A stretch of 64,000 bases of DNA, taken from NCBI GenBank assembly GCA_050746185.1, contig JBOGLA010000027.1, positions 45,775 to 109,774 of the forward strand, given 5' to 3'. Both the position numbers and the translations under genes were made by a program. Under the pieces are notes generated by a model. That model saw only the letters and a program-made list of their open reading frames with translations, was not told the origin of the DNA and searched no databases. The DNA is from PALSA-188 sp050746185 (GTDB taxonomy: Bacteria; Acidobacteriota; Terriglobia; Terriglobales; Acidobacteriaceae). This document shows positions 41,077 through 50,222 of this stretch, piece after piece; the first letter of the stretch is position 1, and each line of letters opens with the position of its first letter.

Positions 41077-43431
41077 ATGAAAGTTTTACCTCGCATTTTC
41101 GCCCCCACCAACAACCGTCGGCTGAACGAGCTGATTGGATTCCTGTTGTGTGTCTCCGCGCTCCTTCTTTTCCTTGCGCTGGCTTCGTATTCTCCACTCG
41201 ACCCATCGTTGAATAGCGCGTCGGTCCTGACCGGTTCTCGCGCCGCCAGAAATTGGATCGGCGTCGTAGGCGCGCTGGTTTCTGATCTCATGCTACAGGG
41301 CTTCGGCGTGGGCGCTTTCCTGGTCCCGCTTTTCGCCGCCGTCCTTGGCATGCGCTGGTTCCGCTCTCGAAGGGTGCCATCGCCGGCCGCGAAGCTCCTG
41401 GGCGGAATCTGGCTGCTTATGTTCGTGCCCGCGCTACTGGCTTTGCTGCCGGGACATGTGCGCTGGATGGGCGTGATTCCGATCGAGGGCGTCTTCGGAA
41501 GAATTCTCGGGGACTTTCTGATTCATTACTTCAATCTGGCGGGTGCATACATCGTTTGCGCCAGCTTTCTCGCCGTGGCCCTTTATCTTTCGACGGCATT
41601 TTCGTTCTCCGCTTTGCAGACCTGGGCGCCGACTCGTTTTGCATTTGTGATCGCTTTATGGAATCGCTGGAAAGACTGGCAGGAAGCGCGAGCCCGGAGG
41701 CGCATGCAGAAGGAGTTGGAAAAGCGCCGCGCCGCGCCCAAGCCGGTGATTACCACGCGGCTGATTCCCGCTGCGGCCGAACCGACGCACTCGCGGACCA
41801 CCGAGCCGCTGCGAACCGGCATAGACCGGACTTTCGCTGAAGAAAGTGCAGGTTCGTCGTCGCAGCAAGCTGCGCCGGAATCTGCCGCGGCGCCCGAAGT
41901 TACCGAACGCGCCGACAGCGGTCACAAGGCGAAGACCACCCTTCCCCATATTGCCGGTGGATTCAAGCTCCCGCCGAGTTCCCTGTTGCATCGTCCCGAC
42001 GGGCAGCAGGCAATTGATTCCGATGAACTGAAAATACTAGCCCAAGTTCTTACCGGTAAATACGCTGAGTTCGAGGTCCACGGGCAGGTCACGCAAATCA
42101 ATCCCGGCCCGGTAGTGACGACGTTCGAATTCAAGCCGGAAGCCGGCATCAAATACAGCCGCATCACCAATCTCACCGACGACCTTTGCTTAGCTCTCAA
42201 AGCAGAGAGCATCTTGATCGAGCGCATGGCGGGGAAATCCACGGTGGGGATTCAGGTGCCGAATCGCGAGCGCGAAATCATCTGGCTGCGGGAAAACATC
42301 GAGTCACAGGAATTCATCAGCACAAAATCGAAGCTGACGCTGGCGCTGGGCAAAGACATTAATGGACGCATCGTGACCGCCGATCTCGCGGGTATGCCGC
42401 ATCTCCTCATAGCCGGCTCGACCGGCGCGGGCAAGAGCGTGGCCATCAACGCCATGATCATGTCCATTCTGTATAAGGCCACGCCGGAACAGGTACGGCT
42501 GATTCTGGTGGATCCTAAGAGATTGGAGCTGGGAAATTATGAAGGCGTTCCGCATCTGTTCACGCCGATTATTACTGAGCCAAAGCTGGCCGCAAACGCG
42601 TTGCGAAATGCCGTGCGCGAGATGGAGCGGCGCTTAAAGCTGCTAGCCGAAAAGGGTGTCCGCAACATTGAACAGTACAACAAGCTGTTCGACGAAGACG
42701 GAACGCCGAGCCTGTTCGGCGATTCGGATGAAGACCGTCCGCTGCCCTTCATCGTGATCATCATTGATGAATTGGCCGACCTCATGATGCTCGATTCCGG
42801 CAATGTCGAAGAATCGGTAACTCGATTAGCGCAGATGGCGCGGGCAGTAGGGATTCATTTGGTTTTGGCAACCCAAAGGCCGTCAGTGGACGTGATCACC
42901 GGACTAATCAAAGCCAATTTCCCGGCGCGCATTTCGTTCCGCGTCGCGACCAAAGTTGACTCGCGCACCATCCTCGACGCAAATGGAGCGGAAGCGCTGC
43001 TGGGCAAGGGTGACATGCTTTACCTTCCATCGGGAAGCGCCCGGGTTCATCGCCTGCACGCGCCCTTCGTTACTGAAAAAGAAATCGCCGCAGTCGTCGA
43101 ATTCTGGCGTTCGCAAGGGACGGCGGAGTACGAAGAGAAATTCCTGGAAGCTCCGAAAGAAGATCACGAGGGCGGATCTCTGGGCGAGGGCAGCGATTCA
43201 GAAGAAGAACACGATCCCGCCTACGAGGATGCGGTACGTCTGGTCATCGAATTCGGCAAAGCCTCCACTTCCCTGCTGCAACGCCGTCTGCGAATCGGCT
43301 ACGGACGCGCCGCCCACCTCATTGACTTAATGGAACGCGACGGAATCGTCGGCGCCGCCGACGGCCCCAAGCCTCGCGAAGTCCTGAAGCGCCCCAACTG
43401 GATTACTGAAGTGGAAGAGTCAATTCCGTGA
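41077..43431 (+). CDS. ftsK: DNA translocase FtsK
   Basis: 784 residues from the ATG at 41077 (an ATG at 41059 is also possible). Four or five N-terminal TM helices (to about residue 180) anchor it at the septum. A Glu/Ala/Arg-rich linker is followed by the motor: Walker A GSTGAGKS at 447-454, the VDPKRLELGNYEGVPHL block, and FIVIIIDELADLM. The C-terminal gamma winged helix (STSLLQRRLRIGYGRAAHLIDLM) reads KOPS polarity signals. Required for chromosome dimer resolution and segregation at division. Confidence 0.96.
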   Translation: MKVLPRIFAPTNNRRLNELIGFLLCVSALLLFLALASYSPLDPSLNSASVLTGSRAARNWIGVVGALVSDLMLQGFGVGAFLVPLFAAVLGMRWFRSRRVPSPAAKLLGGIWLLMFVPALLALLPGHVRWMGVIPIEGVFGRILGDFLIHYFNLAGAYIVCASFLAVALYLSTAFSFSALQTWAPTRFAFVIALWNRWKDWQEARARRRMQKELEKRRAAPKPVITTRLIPAAAEPTHSRTTEPLRTGIDRTFAEESAGSSSQQAAPESAAAPEVTERADSGHKAKTTLPHIAGGFKLPPSSLLHRPDGQQAIDSDELKILAQVLTGKYAEFEVHGQVTQINPGPVVTTFEFKPEAGIKYSRITNLTDDLCLALKAESILIERMAGKSTVGIQVPNREREIIWLRENIESQEFISTKSKLTLALGKDINGRIVTADLAGMPHLLIAGSTGAGKSVAINAMIMSILYKATPEQVRLILVDPKRLELGNYEGVPHLFTPIITEPKLAANALRNAVREMERRLKLLAEKGVRNIEQYNKLFDEDGTPSLFGDSDEDRPLPFIVIIIDELADLMMLDSGNVEESVTRLAQMARAVGIHLVLATQRPSVDVITGLIKANFPARISFRVATKVDSRTILDANGAEALLGKGDMLYLPSGSARVHRLHAPFVTEKEIAAVVEFWRSQGTAEYEEKFLEAPKEDHEGGSLGEGSDSEEEHDPAYEDAVRLVIEFGKASTSLLQRRLRIGYGRAAHLIDLMERDGIVGAADGPKPREVLKRPNWITEVEESIP

Positions 43432-43487
43432 CGTGAAAAATAACTGTCATCCCGACCGAGCTCAGGTGAGCTGCGAAGCAGCAGGGC

Positions 43488-44171
43488 TCATTTGCAGACA
43501 ATACTTGGGTTGTCCTTCGCCAGTTCGAGACATGCCCTGTGCAGTTTTTCTTTCCTGGCAGCGTCGGCAACGCTATCTCCAGCCGTTGTAACCACGGGAA
43601 CCGCAGGATTAACCGAATCAGGCTGCGAAGCAGACACAGGCAATGCCGCGGGCACTATTTCCGCCTTTGGCGTGGTCGGTACGACAGCCTGAACCGCAGC
43701 CTGTGCGACAGGAATTGACGGGGTCCCTTGAGCATTGAGGCGGCCGTGTGTTTGCCAATCGGATACGATCAAATTACAAGCATCTTTCGCGGCGTTGCCC
43801 ACTGTGCGAGTTGCATTCGTCCCAAGAACGTCGCCTGCCTTGTTGGCTACTTGAATTTGGCTATTACTACGAAGTAGCCCCCGATTCTGTTTGGATTCGC
43901 GGTTCATCATGACAATGTAGTCGGCATTTGCCTGGTTAATGGACACAATCACGCCAGGGCAATCTCTCTGGAAATCCTTGGTGATCTCCATACTCTCGTC
44001 GTGTGCGTCAATCGTAGACTTTGATCCCCACGCTCCCCAGTGCCGTCCACCTCCGCCACTCCCATTGCTACTAACGTTTTCCGATCCCTTGCCTTGAACG
44101 AACACACGTGGTTTATCCTGAGCTCCCGTAAGTGACGCAAATGCAAACAGAACAAGTAGTAACTTTTTCAT
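43488..44171 (-). CDS. Secreted hypothetical protein
   Basis: 227 residues from the ATG at 44171 (signal MKKLLLVLFAFASLTGAQ, with an AAGGG site). A longer frame upstream is open but unsupported. The domain at about 25-130 (RVFVQGKGSE, then HDESMEITKDFQRDCPGVIVS and YIVMMNRESKQ) recalls the small periplasmic domain of acidobacterial secreted proteins; I do not recognise a named family. The Pro/Ala/Val-rich linker ends in a short two-Cys segment (HRACLELAKDNPSIVCK). Confidence 0.65.
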   Translation of the reverse strand: MKKLLLVLFAFASLTGAQDKPRVFVQGKGSENVSSNGSGGGGRHWGAWGSKSTIDAHDESMEITKDFQRDCPGVIVSINQANADYIVMMNRESKQNRGLLRSNSQIQVANKAGDVLGTNATRTVGNAAKDACNLIVSDWQTHGRLNAQGTPSIPVAQAAVQAVVPTTPKAEIVPAALPVSASQPDSVNPAVPVVTTAGDSVADAARKEKLHRACLELAKDNPSIVCK

Positions 44172-44511
44172 GATCCCTTCTCTTTCTGTACGAGCCCCTT
44201 GGCGAGGATGGTCAAACTTTGCCAGGCCGACAAGATGCCGCTTGGAGTGGGGAGACGGTCCTTTCGGCAATCTAAGGTTTTAACCCTAACAGTATTCGGG
44301 CGCGAAGCAAGGTCACAAGAGTAATGTTCGATTTGACGGCGACCATTCCGGTTTTGAAACGGCATTCGACTCCTAAGGTACTCACCTATTTCCCTACCAA
44401 CTTCACGCAAAACTTCTGCGGATTTCACCTGATTGCCGTGACCAGAGCGGCGGAGCGAGGATTATCAGGCTTGCTGTTGCCGCCATATAGAGCAGCATCG
44501 GGGTTCCCGCC
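44172..44511. other. Intergenic region between divergent genes
   Basis: 340 bp upstream of two divergent secreted-protein genes. No open frame or hairpin of note; it should hold both promoters. Confidence 0.4.
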
Positions 44512-46182
44512 ATGTTTTCGCCGCGCTTCCCTTCGTCCAAGTTAGCGTTTTTCGCGTTATTATTTTTTGCGGCGGCTACTGCCGCATTCGCCGATCCCAC
44601 CATCACCGTCATCGCGCCGAAAACCGGCTCCAACAGCGGGTCTCCGGTGTTTTACGAAGCGTACGCGACTTCGTCGTGCGCAAACGGGATCGCCGCCATG
44701 CGCATCTATCGCGGGCCCAACGATGGCGTGTTCACCGTCAACGGCGGTCATCTCGAGACATTCGTTTATCTGAAGCCCGGCAGTTACAACACGGTGGTGC
44801 AGGCATGGGATAACTGCGGCGGAGTCGCCAAAGTTCCCGTCGCGGTGAGCGTATCCTCGACCGCGCTGGTCAGCGTTTTCCTGCCGAGCGGTTCATCAAC
44901 ATCGAGTCCGGTTCATTTCGCCGCCTCGGCGCAGAATCCCGACTGTCCCGCCGGCATCGCCGCCATGCGCATTTACACCTCCTGGGGATTCACGCCATAC
45001 ACCGTGGATTCCAATGAACTCGACGCCTTTGTCCTGCTCAAGGCCGAGACTTACTACGCAACCATCCAGGCATGGGATAACTGCGGCAACGTTTTCAAAT
45101 CGAATTTCACATTGCAATCCACCGGCGGAGATTCCGATAGCCACGTCTATACCAACAGCCAGACGGGAGTGATTTCGCAGTTCGATTCAAATAACGGTAC
45201 GTTGAGCAATCCGAATGGCAGCGGCAATCCCCCACAGGTGCAGTCGGCGGCTGGCGGAAACACCATCGCCGTTGATCCCGGAGGGCGGTTCGCTTATTCC
45301 GCGGCTTTAGGCGGAGTCTTCGGATTCCAGATCAATGCATCCACCGGCGCGCTGACGCCCGCCGAAGGGTCACCCTATCTGTTGAGTAATCCAGACCTGG
45401 TGATTGCGGATCCCACTGGAAACTTTGTGTACGCGATATACAACGGCTTGAAGTCCATCGCCAGTTTCAACATCAACCGCTCGAACGGCGAATTGAGTCT
45501 CACGGCAGACTTAACCCCGGGCGGACTTTTCACGGCGCTCAGCACCGATCCATACGGGGAATATTTGTATGCCGCAACCAACGCCGGCCAGATTTACGGC
45601 TTTGCGGTCAATCAGAACGTCGGCTCGCTTGCCCCGGTTCCGGGGAGTCCCTTCACCATACCCGGAGCCACCTACGCTTTCGCGCTGAGCGCCGGATATC
45701 AATATTTGTACGCCGGAATTTCCAACGGTCCCGGTAACCAGGTCTACGGATACCAGATTCAATACAACAGCGGAACGCTGACGCCGGTGCCGGGCAATCC
45801 TTATTCTTCGTCAGGCACGGTGTTCGATTCGCAAAGCGTTCTCGCCGATTGGCTGACTCGCTATCTCTGGACCGCAAACCAAGCCTCGAACAGCAACCAG
45901 AATTATTTCTGGGAGTTCGATATTGACGGCTACACCGGCGCGATGGGCCCAGCCACCTATATCAGCACCGGAAGCTCGAACGCGAGCTACATGGCGGAAG
46001 GATACGGCGGCCAGGTGGTCTATACCGCCGGCAGTTCCTGCGGACCGGTGACATGCGTTCCGGGCACAGCCGATTCGTGGACGATCAACGGCAGCGGTGC
46101 GCTTGAACACTTATCCGGCCCGCTGAATCTTGGGACCAACAATCCGACCGGCATTGCGGTGGCCAGAAAAACCCCGGAGTGA
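44512..46182 (+). CDS. Secreted beta-propeller protein with two Ig-like repeats
   Basis: 556 residues, signal peptide ending AAFADP. Two Ig-like modules come first (about 28-110 and 115-200); both repeat the pattern IAAMRIY...YTV(D/N)...LKAETY/LKPGSY...QAWDNCG. The rest (about 205-556) is a lactonase/YncE-type propeller with recurring NGTLS, GALTP, GELSL and GSLAPVPGSPF turns. Such proteins in Acidobacteriota are usually surface or periplasmic and of unknown ligand. Confidence 0.82.
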   Translation: MFSPRFPSSKLAFFALLFFAAATAAFADPTITVIAPKTGSNSGSPVFYEAYATSSCANGIAAMRIYRGPNDGVFTVNGGHLETFVYLKPGSYNTVVQAWDNCGGVAKVPVAVSVSSTALVSVFLPSGSSTSSPVHFAASAQNPDCPAGIAAMRIYTSWGFTPYTVDSNELDAFVLLKAETYYATIQAWDNCGNVFKSNFTLQSTGGDSDSHVYTNSQTGVISQFDSNNGTLSNPNGSGNPPQVQSAAGGNTIAVDPGGRFAYSAALGGVFGFQINASTGALTPAEGSPYLLSNPDLVIADPTGNFVYAIYNGLKSIASFNINRSNGELSLTADLTPGGLFTALSTDPYGEYLYAATNAGQIYGFAVNQNVGSLAPVPGSPFTIPGATYAFALSAGYQYLYAGISNGPGNQVYGYQIQYNSGTLTPVPGNPYSSSGTVFDSQSVLADWLTRYLWTANQASNSNQNYFWEFDIDGYTGAMGPATYISTGSSNASYMAEGYGGQVVYTAGSSCGPVTCVPGTADSWTINGSGALEHLSGPLNLGTNNPTGIAVARKTPE

Positions 46183-46265
46183 AAAAGAAATAAGACACGA
46201 TTTCCTGGCGCGGCAAAACCCGTTCCTTCACCGTTGATTAAAATGGAGACGGGGGAAACTGCTTC

Positions 46266-46679
46266 GTGAAAGTCGCCACCGAATACCTCAAATTTCACAC
46301 CAAGACTCATCGCGCCTACGTCCACATTACGCCTCAGGTCGAAGCTATCGTCGCTGATAGCAGCGTAAAGGAAGGCATGGTTCTCATCTCGGCCATGCAC
46401 ATCACCGCCGGGGTCTACGTCAATGACAATGAATCTGGACTGATCGAAGATATCGACGAATGGCTGGAAGGCGTCGCCCCATTCAAAAAAGATTACAAAC
46501 ATCACGAGACCGGCGAGAACAATGGCGATTCCCACCTAAAAGCATTGCTGATCCATCACGAAGTGATGGTTCCAATTACGGCAGGAAAGCTGGATCTCGG
46601 TCGCTGGCAACGCATCTTCTATGCGGAATTCGACGGACAACGCGACAAACGCGTCATCGTAAAGGTCATAGGGGAGTAA
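46266..46679 (+). CDS. yjbQ: YjbQ family protein (UPF0047)
   Basis: 137 residues, GTG start. Family hallmarks: MHITAGVYVNDNESGLIEDIDEWLE, YKHHETGENNGDSHLKALLIHHEVMVPITAGKLDLGRWQRIFYAEFDG. The conserved His cluster coordinates a metal. The E. coli homologue has a weak thiamine-phosphate-synthase activity; the physiological role is unsettled. Confidence 0.92.
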   Translation: MKVATEYLKFHTKTHRAYVHITPQVEAIVADSSVKEGMVLISAMHITAGVYVNDNESGLIEDIDEWLEGVAPFKKDYKHHETGENNGDSHLKALLIHHEVMVPITAGKLDLGRWQRIFYAEFDGQRDKRVIVKVIGE

Positions 46680-46733
46680 ATATAAGGGTTTTGAAAAACA
46701 ACTCCAGCCAAATACCAGTTCACCCGTAGGGTT

Positions 46734-47144
46734 ATGTGCGAAAACTCAATCTATACTCGCGGGATGTGCGGGGGTCAGCCTCATTGCCTTCTCGTTATTG
46801 ATGACAGTCCGGACATCCGGCGGGCCGTGCGCCGCCTATTTGAGACCCGGGAGGGCTGGCAAGCCTGTTACGAGGCGATTGACGGAAGGGACGGAATCGA
46901 GAAGGCTAAAGAGCACCGTCCGTGTGCCATCATTCTCGACATGTCAATGCCGCAGATGGATGGTCTTGAAACCGCTCAGGAATTGCGCGTCCTCATGCCC
47001 GCGACACCACTATTCATGTTCACGAACTTCTCCGACGATCAGTTCTTGACCCAGGAGGTAATGAAAGTTGGGATAAGGAAGGTCGTATCGAAATCCGACG
47101 CAAGCGGACTCGTAGCTGCCATCGAATCTATTCTGGCCGCTTAA
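46734..47144 (+). CDS. Single-domain response regulator (CheY-like)
   Basis: 136 residues, one receiver domain. Asp69 (IILDMSMPQMDG) is the phosphoacceptor, with Asp23/Asp24, Thr97 and Lys120 (VVSKSD) completing the site. No output domain and no kinase nearby. The start could be the ATG at 46734 or 46764; the second keeps the whole domain. Confidence 0.85.
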   Translation: MCENSIYTRGMCGGQPHCLLVIDDSPDIRRAVRRLFETREGWQACYEAIDGRDGIEKAKEHRPCAIILDMSMPQMDGLETAQELRVLMPATPLFMFTNFSDDQFLTQEVMKVGIRKVVSKSDASGLVAAIESILAA

Positions 47145-47218
47145 ATCGTGTCCGTCAAAAGGAATGCCCCCCATTGAAGTCTCCAACAGTTCTTCACTAA
47201 ACTTCGGTAGGCACGTTT

Positions 47219-47256
47219 TGGCGGGCAATGCAGCACTCGAACCTGCGGCCTCCTGC
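47219..47256 (-). other. Displaced tRNA-Val 3' end (putative attachment site)
   Basis: Matches the 3' 38 nt of tRNA-Val (47950-47987), including the CCA and T-arm, at 35 of 38 positions, in the same orientation 731 bp away. The 5' half of a tRNA is absent. This is the arrangement left when an element integrates into a tRNA 3' end: the tRNA is rebuilt by the incoming DNA and the old end is displaced to the far side. Confidence 0.82.
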
Positions 47257-47298
47257 CAAGTAAACTTTTAACTTGCTGAAGGGATAGGAGTGAAAGTC

Positions 47299-47901
47299 AT
47301 GTCAAGGATCTGCGTCAGCCCCTTACCGCTGAATATAGTGTGCGCTTTATTGCTGCTTATCGTCACTACGGCGTATGCCGAGAACAAGGTGTTGGGTGAA
47401 GTTGACTTTGAAGGCGCGACGAGTCTCGAGCAAGATTCCGGAGTGTGGGTGGACGGGCAATATCTCGGCTACCTGAAGGAGCTCAAGGGATCGAAGAAGG
47501 TGCTGCTGTTGCCAGGCAAACATGAGATTGTGGTGCGTCACGACGGGTACAAGGACTTCACCGAAGACGTGACTCTGCAGCCTGGAGAAAAGAACCTGGT
47601 AAGGGTGACGTTGGAGAAAGACCTCCAATATCAAATGCCGGCCGTCACTTCCGAGATCAAGTTGGAGGTGGATCCCGACCGCGCGGCGGTTTTTGTGGAT
47701 GGACTTCTGGTGGGGCACGCCGGAGAGCTGGGCGGGATGGGGAGGAGCCTATTGGTCGCGCCCGGAAAGCGAAAAATTACACTCAGCCTTCCGGGATACC
47801 AAACCTTTGAAACGGAGGTGCAGCTGGCGCCTCATCAGAAATTCACCCTCAAGACGAAACTCTTAAAAATCGGCAGCTCGGAATCATCGTCGCCGCAATG
47901 A
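47299..47901 (+). CDS. Secreted PEGA-domain protein
   Basis: 200 residues from the ATG at 47299 (GTG at 47290 sits inside the AGGAG site). Signal peptide to about residue 27 (IVTTAYA-E). Two PEGA domains: DSGVWVDGQYLGYLKELKGSKKVLLLPGKHEIVVRHDGYKDF, and RAAVFVDGLLVGHAGELGGMGRSLLVAPGKRKITLSLPGYQTF. PEGA domains are found in surface or periplasmic proteins, often binding or tethering. It lies entirely between the tRNA-Val and its displaced 3' end, so it may be cargo of a past integration. Confidence 0.88.
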   Translation: MSRICVSPLPLNIVCALLLLIVTTAYAENKVLGEVDFEGATSLEQDSGVWVDGQYLGYLKELKGSKKVLLLPGKHEIVVRHDGYKDFTEDVTLQPGEKNLVRVTLEKDLQYQMPAVTSEIKLEVDPDRAAVFVDGLLVGHAGELGGMGRSLLVAPGKRKITLSLPGYQTFETEVQLAPHQKFTLKTKLLKIGSSESSSPQ

Positions 47902-47949
47902 GGGTTCATTCGCGATAAGAACGTCCGGGTAGGAATTACGACTGAAAGA

Positions 47950-48026
47950 TGGTGGGCAGTGCAGGACTCGAACCTGCGGCCTCCTGCTTGTAAGGCAGGC
48001 GCTCTAACCAACTGAGCTAACCGCCC
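47950..48026 (-). tRNA. tRNA-Val (TAC anticodon)
   Basis: Complete cloverleaf on the minus strand: acceptor gggcggt/actgccc (one G-T pair), D-arm gctc/gagc, anticodon loop cttacaa with anticodon TAC, T-arm ggttcgagtcc, and encoded CCA. A second copy of its 3' half lies 731 bp downstream. Confidence 0.97.
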
Positions 48027-48205
48027 ACTCAAAAACTAAAGATATACCAAAACATCGTTTGGAATCATCGCTGAAATTTCAGTGGCACGCCGGTTGAGGA
48101 CTGCCGGCGATTCGATTTGACAGCGCGAAAGCGCATCGAACCCTATACTGGTGACGTCCGTGGAGGCCGGAAGAAGATGAGGGAGGTTGAATGCGTACGT
48201 GGGAG

Positions 48206-48817
48206 CTAGCAGCTCTCGAAAGAAGCTATGAACTTCTTCCTGAATGCTCCCAGAATCCCGAGCGCCGTGATTCCCGCCAAAGATAACCCCGATGCGTCCG
48301 GCATGGCGGTAGTCGTGCCGATGACCTGAGTCCCTGTTTCGTTTGCAGTAACCGTTACTCCATCTAGATCAGGGTTGAAGAGATAAATGCCTCCGGGCAC
48401 GCAGGCGCCGGAGCCGATGGTTGCGTAGCAAAGTTGATCATAATTGACAAATCCGCTATAAAAAGAGATGTACCCCACGTCCGAGGCCCCGAAATTGAAG
48501 GTTAAATCAGTAGCCGAGGCGGTTAGATCGCTTCCACCACTGCTAAAGATACCGCCGGACAGCGGCGCCGTGTTCGTGCCATCGTTCAATACCAGGTTCA
48601 CAGCGACAATGTTCCCAGCAGATCCGACCGATGCGTCGTTTATGGCGCCGCCAGTATTGAGCGTCCCGATCGTTCCGTCGGTTGTTATGGTGCCCGTCAC
48701 GCTGCCCGCACCAACCGTCTGATTAACGTTGTATGTAATATCGTCTGCCCTCAAAAGCGAGGGTGAGACCATGGCTGCATATACTAGTACCGCTAATGCT
48801 GCACATCGAAGTTTCAC
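48206..48817 (-). CDS. Secreted PEP-CTERM-like protein
   Basis: 203 residues from the GTG at 48817, with a GAGG site 6-8 nt upstream; the open frame continues to 48931 but is unsupported. Signal peptide (CAALAVLVYAAMVSPSLLRA). Mature Gly/Thr/Asp-rich beta domain. The C-terminus has the sorting pattern MPDASGLSLAGITALGILGAFRKK: a Pro-x-x motif, one membrane helix, then a basic cluster. This resembles PEP-CTERM signals cut by exosortase, with PDA instead of PEP. No exosortase is in the window. Confidence 0.75.
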   Translation of the reverse strand: MKLRCAALAVLVYAAMVSPSLLRADDITYNVNQTVGAGSVTGTITTDGTIGTLNTGGAINDASVGSAGNIVAVNLVLNDGTNTAPLSGGIFSSGGSDLTASATDLTFNFGASDVGYISFYSGFVNYDQLCYATIGSGACVPGGIYLFNPDLDGVTVTANETGTQVIGTTTAMPDASGLSLAGITALGILGAFRKKFIASFESC

Positions 48818-49229
48818 TAAAGCCTCTTTTCCAAGTTCGTACTGCCGATACCAAGGTTTCATGCTTGGGGCGCTGCACCAATGGCCCATAGTGTTGATTA
48901 CTAAAGTTCGAGAAGTGATCCGCCAATCCACAGAGCGTGGTCGGCACGTTCGGGACGCCGTAGTCTCGAGTGCAAAGAGTTGCGAAGCCTCGAAGACGAG
49001 CTTGTGTCCCCTGCTAGACTGGCTTCTTGAAACGCCTGATCATCAACGCCGACGATTTTGGGCTAACGGCGTGATGAATACCGGCGACTCTGTGAAAAAA
49101 CACAATTCGGAAAAACGATCTAGAAGTATATACGCTGATCACCGCAGCCATCATGTGGAGGATTTCAGTTTCCAGTTCATGGTTATCAGTTCTTAGTTAG
49201 GAATCAGCCACCCCTGATAGACTGGCACG
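48818..49229. other. Intergenic region containing a truncated gene start
   Basis: About 410 bp. It contains the partial copy of the deacetylase start at 49008-49068 (listed separately). No other coding signal; the frames here are short and without ribosome-binding sites. Confidence 0.5.
49008..49068 (+). pseudogene. Truncated 5' copy of the YdjC-like gene
   Basis: Matches 49211-49271 at 56 of 61 positions, 203 bp upstream in the same orientation. It starts TTG and reads MKRLIINADDFGLTA, then meets TGA at once. This is the second 5'-end duplication in the window (compare 17329-17526). Confidence 0.85.
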
Positions 49230-50105
49230 TTGAAACGCCTGATCATCAACGCCGACGATTTTGGGCTGACGCTGGGAGTTAATCGGGCGATTCTTGAGGC
49301 GCATCAGCAAGGCATAGTAAGTTCCGCGACGCTCATGGCGAACGGAACAGCATTTGACGACGCCGTCAAGATTTCCCTGTCTCTCCCGAAGCTGAGCGTT
49401 GGCTGCCACATGGTCTTAACCGATGGTTTGCCAGTTCTCGAAAGTTCAAGAGTTTCGACGTTACTGGAATCAAACCTACAGCCCCGCTTTCGCGAATCGC
49501 TGCGGGATTTTTTTGTTGCGGCCATGATGGGGCGCATTGATCCGAATCAGGTCGAAGCGGAAGCAACTGCGCAGATTTCCAGGATGCAGGCGGCCGGCGT
49601 CACGGTTTCACATTTCGACACCCACAAACACACTCATTTGCCTCCGCAAATTCTCAAGCCGCTTCTGCGGGCTGCCCAGGTTTGCGGCATTCGCGCCGTC
49701 CGAAACCTCTACGGTCCGGTTCGTTTCGCTACCGTCGCGAGGCGGCCAGGCCTTTGGAAACGTTATGCCCAAATGAAGCTCTTATGCAGTCTTGCCGGAA
49801 GGTTTCGGGCTACGGTAGGCAAAGCCGGATTAAAGACGCCGGATGGAACCCTGGGAATTGTGGGTACGGGGGCATTGGACTTCGATCTTTTCCGGTCGGT
49901 AGTGCGAGACATTCCAGATGGCACGTGGGAGTTGGTAAGCCATCCTGGATATAACGACGCCGATTTGCAAAGCGTCAGGACCAGGCTTCGAGAATCGCGG
50001 GCGGAAGAATTGCGGACGCTAACCTCTCCTGAAGCCCGTGAATTATTGGCCAACCAGGGCATTGAATTGATCTCATACCACGATTTTGCAGATACCGCGG
50101 CCTAG
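49230..50105 (+). CDS. YdjC/ChbG-family carbohydrate deacetylase (HpnK-like)
   Basis: 291 residues with a TTG start supported by the perfect family N-terminus RLIINADDFGLTLGVNRAI (metal-binding Asp pair). Other family residues: MANGTAFDDAV, VGCHMVLTDGLPV (His), HFDTHKHTHLPP (His cluster), ELVSHPGYND. Related enzymes deacetylate chitooligosaccharides (ChbG) or glycosylated hopanoids (HpnK). The window has no squalene-hopene genes, so the substrate is open. Confidence 0.88.
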   Translation: MKRLIINADDFGLTLGVNRAILEAHQQGIVSSATLMANGTAFDDAVKISLSLPKLSVGCHMVLTDGLPVLESSRVSTLLESNLQPRFRESLRDFFVAAMMGRIDPNQVEAEATAQISRMQAAGVTVSHFDTHKHTHLPPQILKPLLRAAQVCGIRAVRNLYGPVRFATVARRPGLWKRYAQMKLLCSLAGRFRATVGKAGLKTPDGTLGIVGTGALDFDLFRSVVRDIPDGTWELVSHPGYNDADLQSVRTRLRESRAEELRTLTSPEARELLANQGIELISYHDFADTAA

Positions 50106-50222
50106 CGCATCCCAAAGTGCACGTCCTTTTGGTAACCATCCTTGGAAGATTGCCAATTGCGGGGCGAAGACGCCGGGTTATGATTATCCCAGACGCTGGC
50201 GCCTATACTTCGCGCTCGTCTA

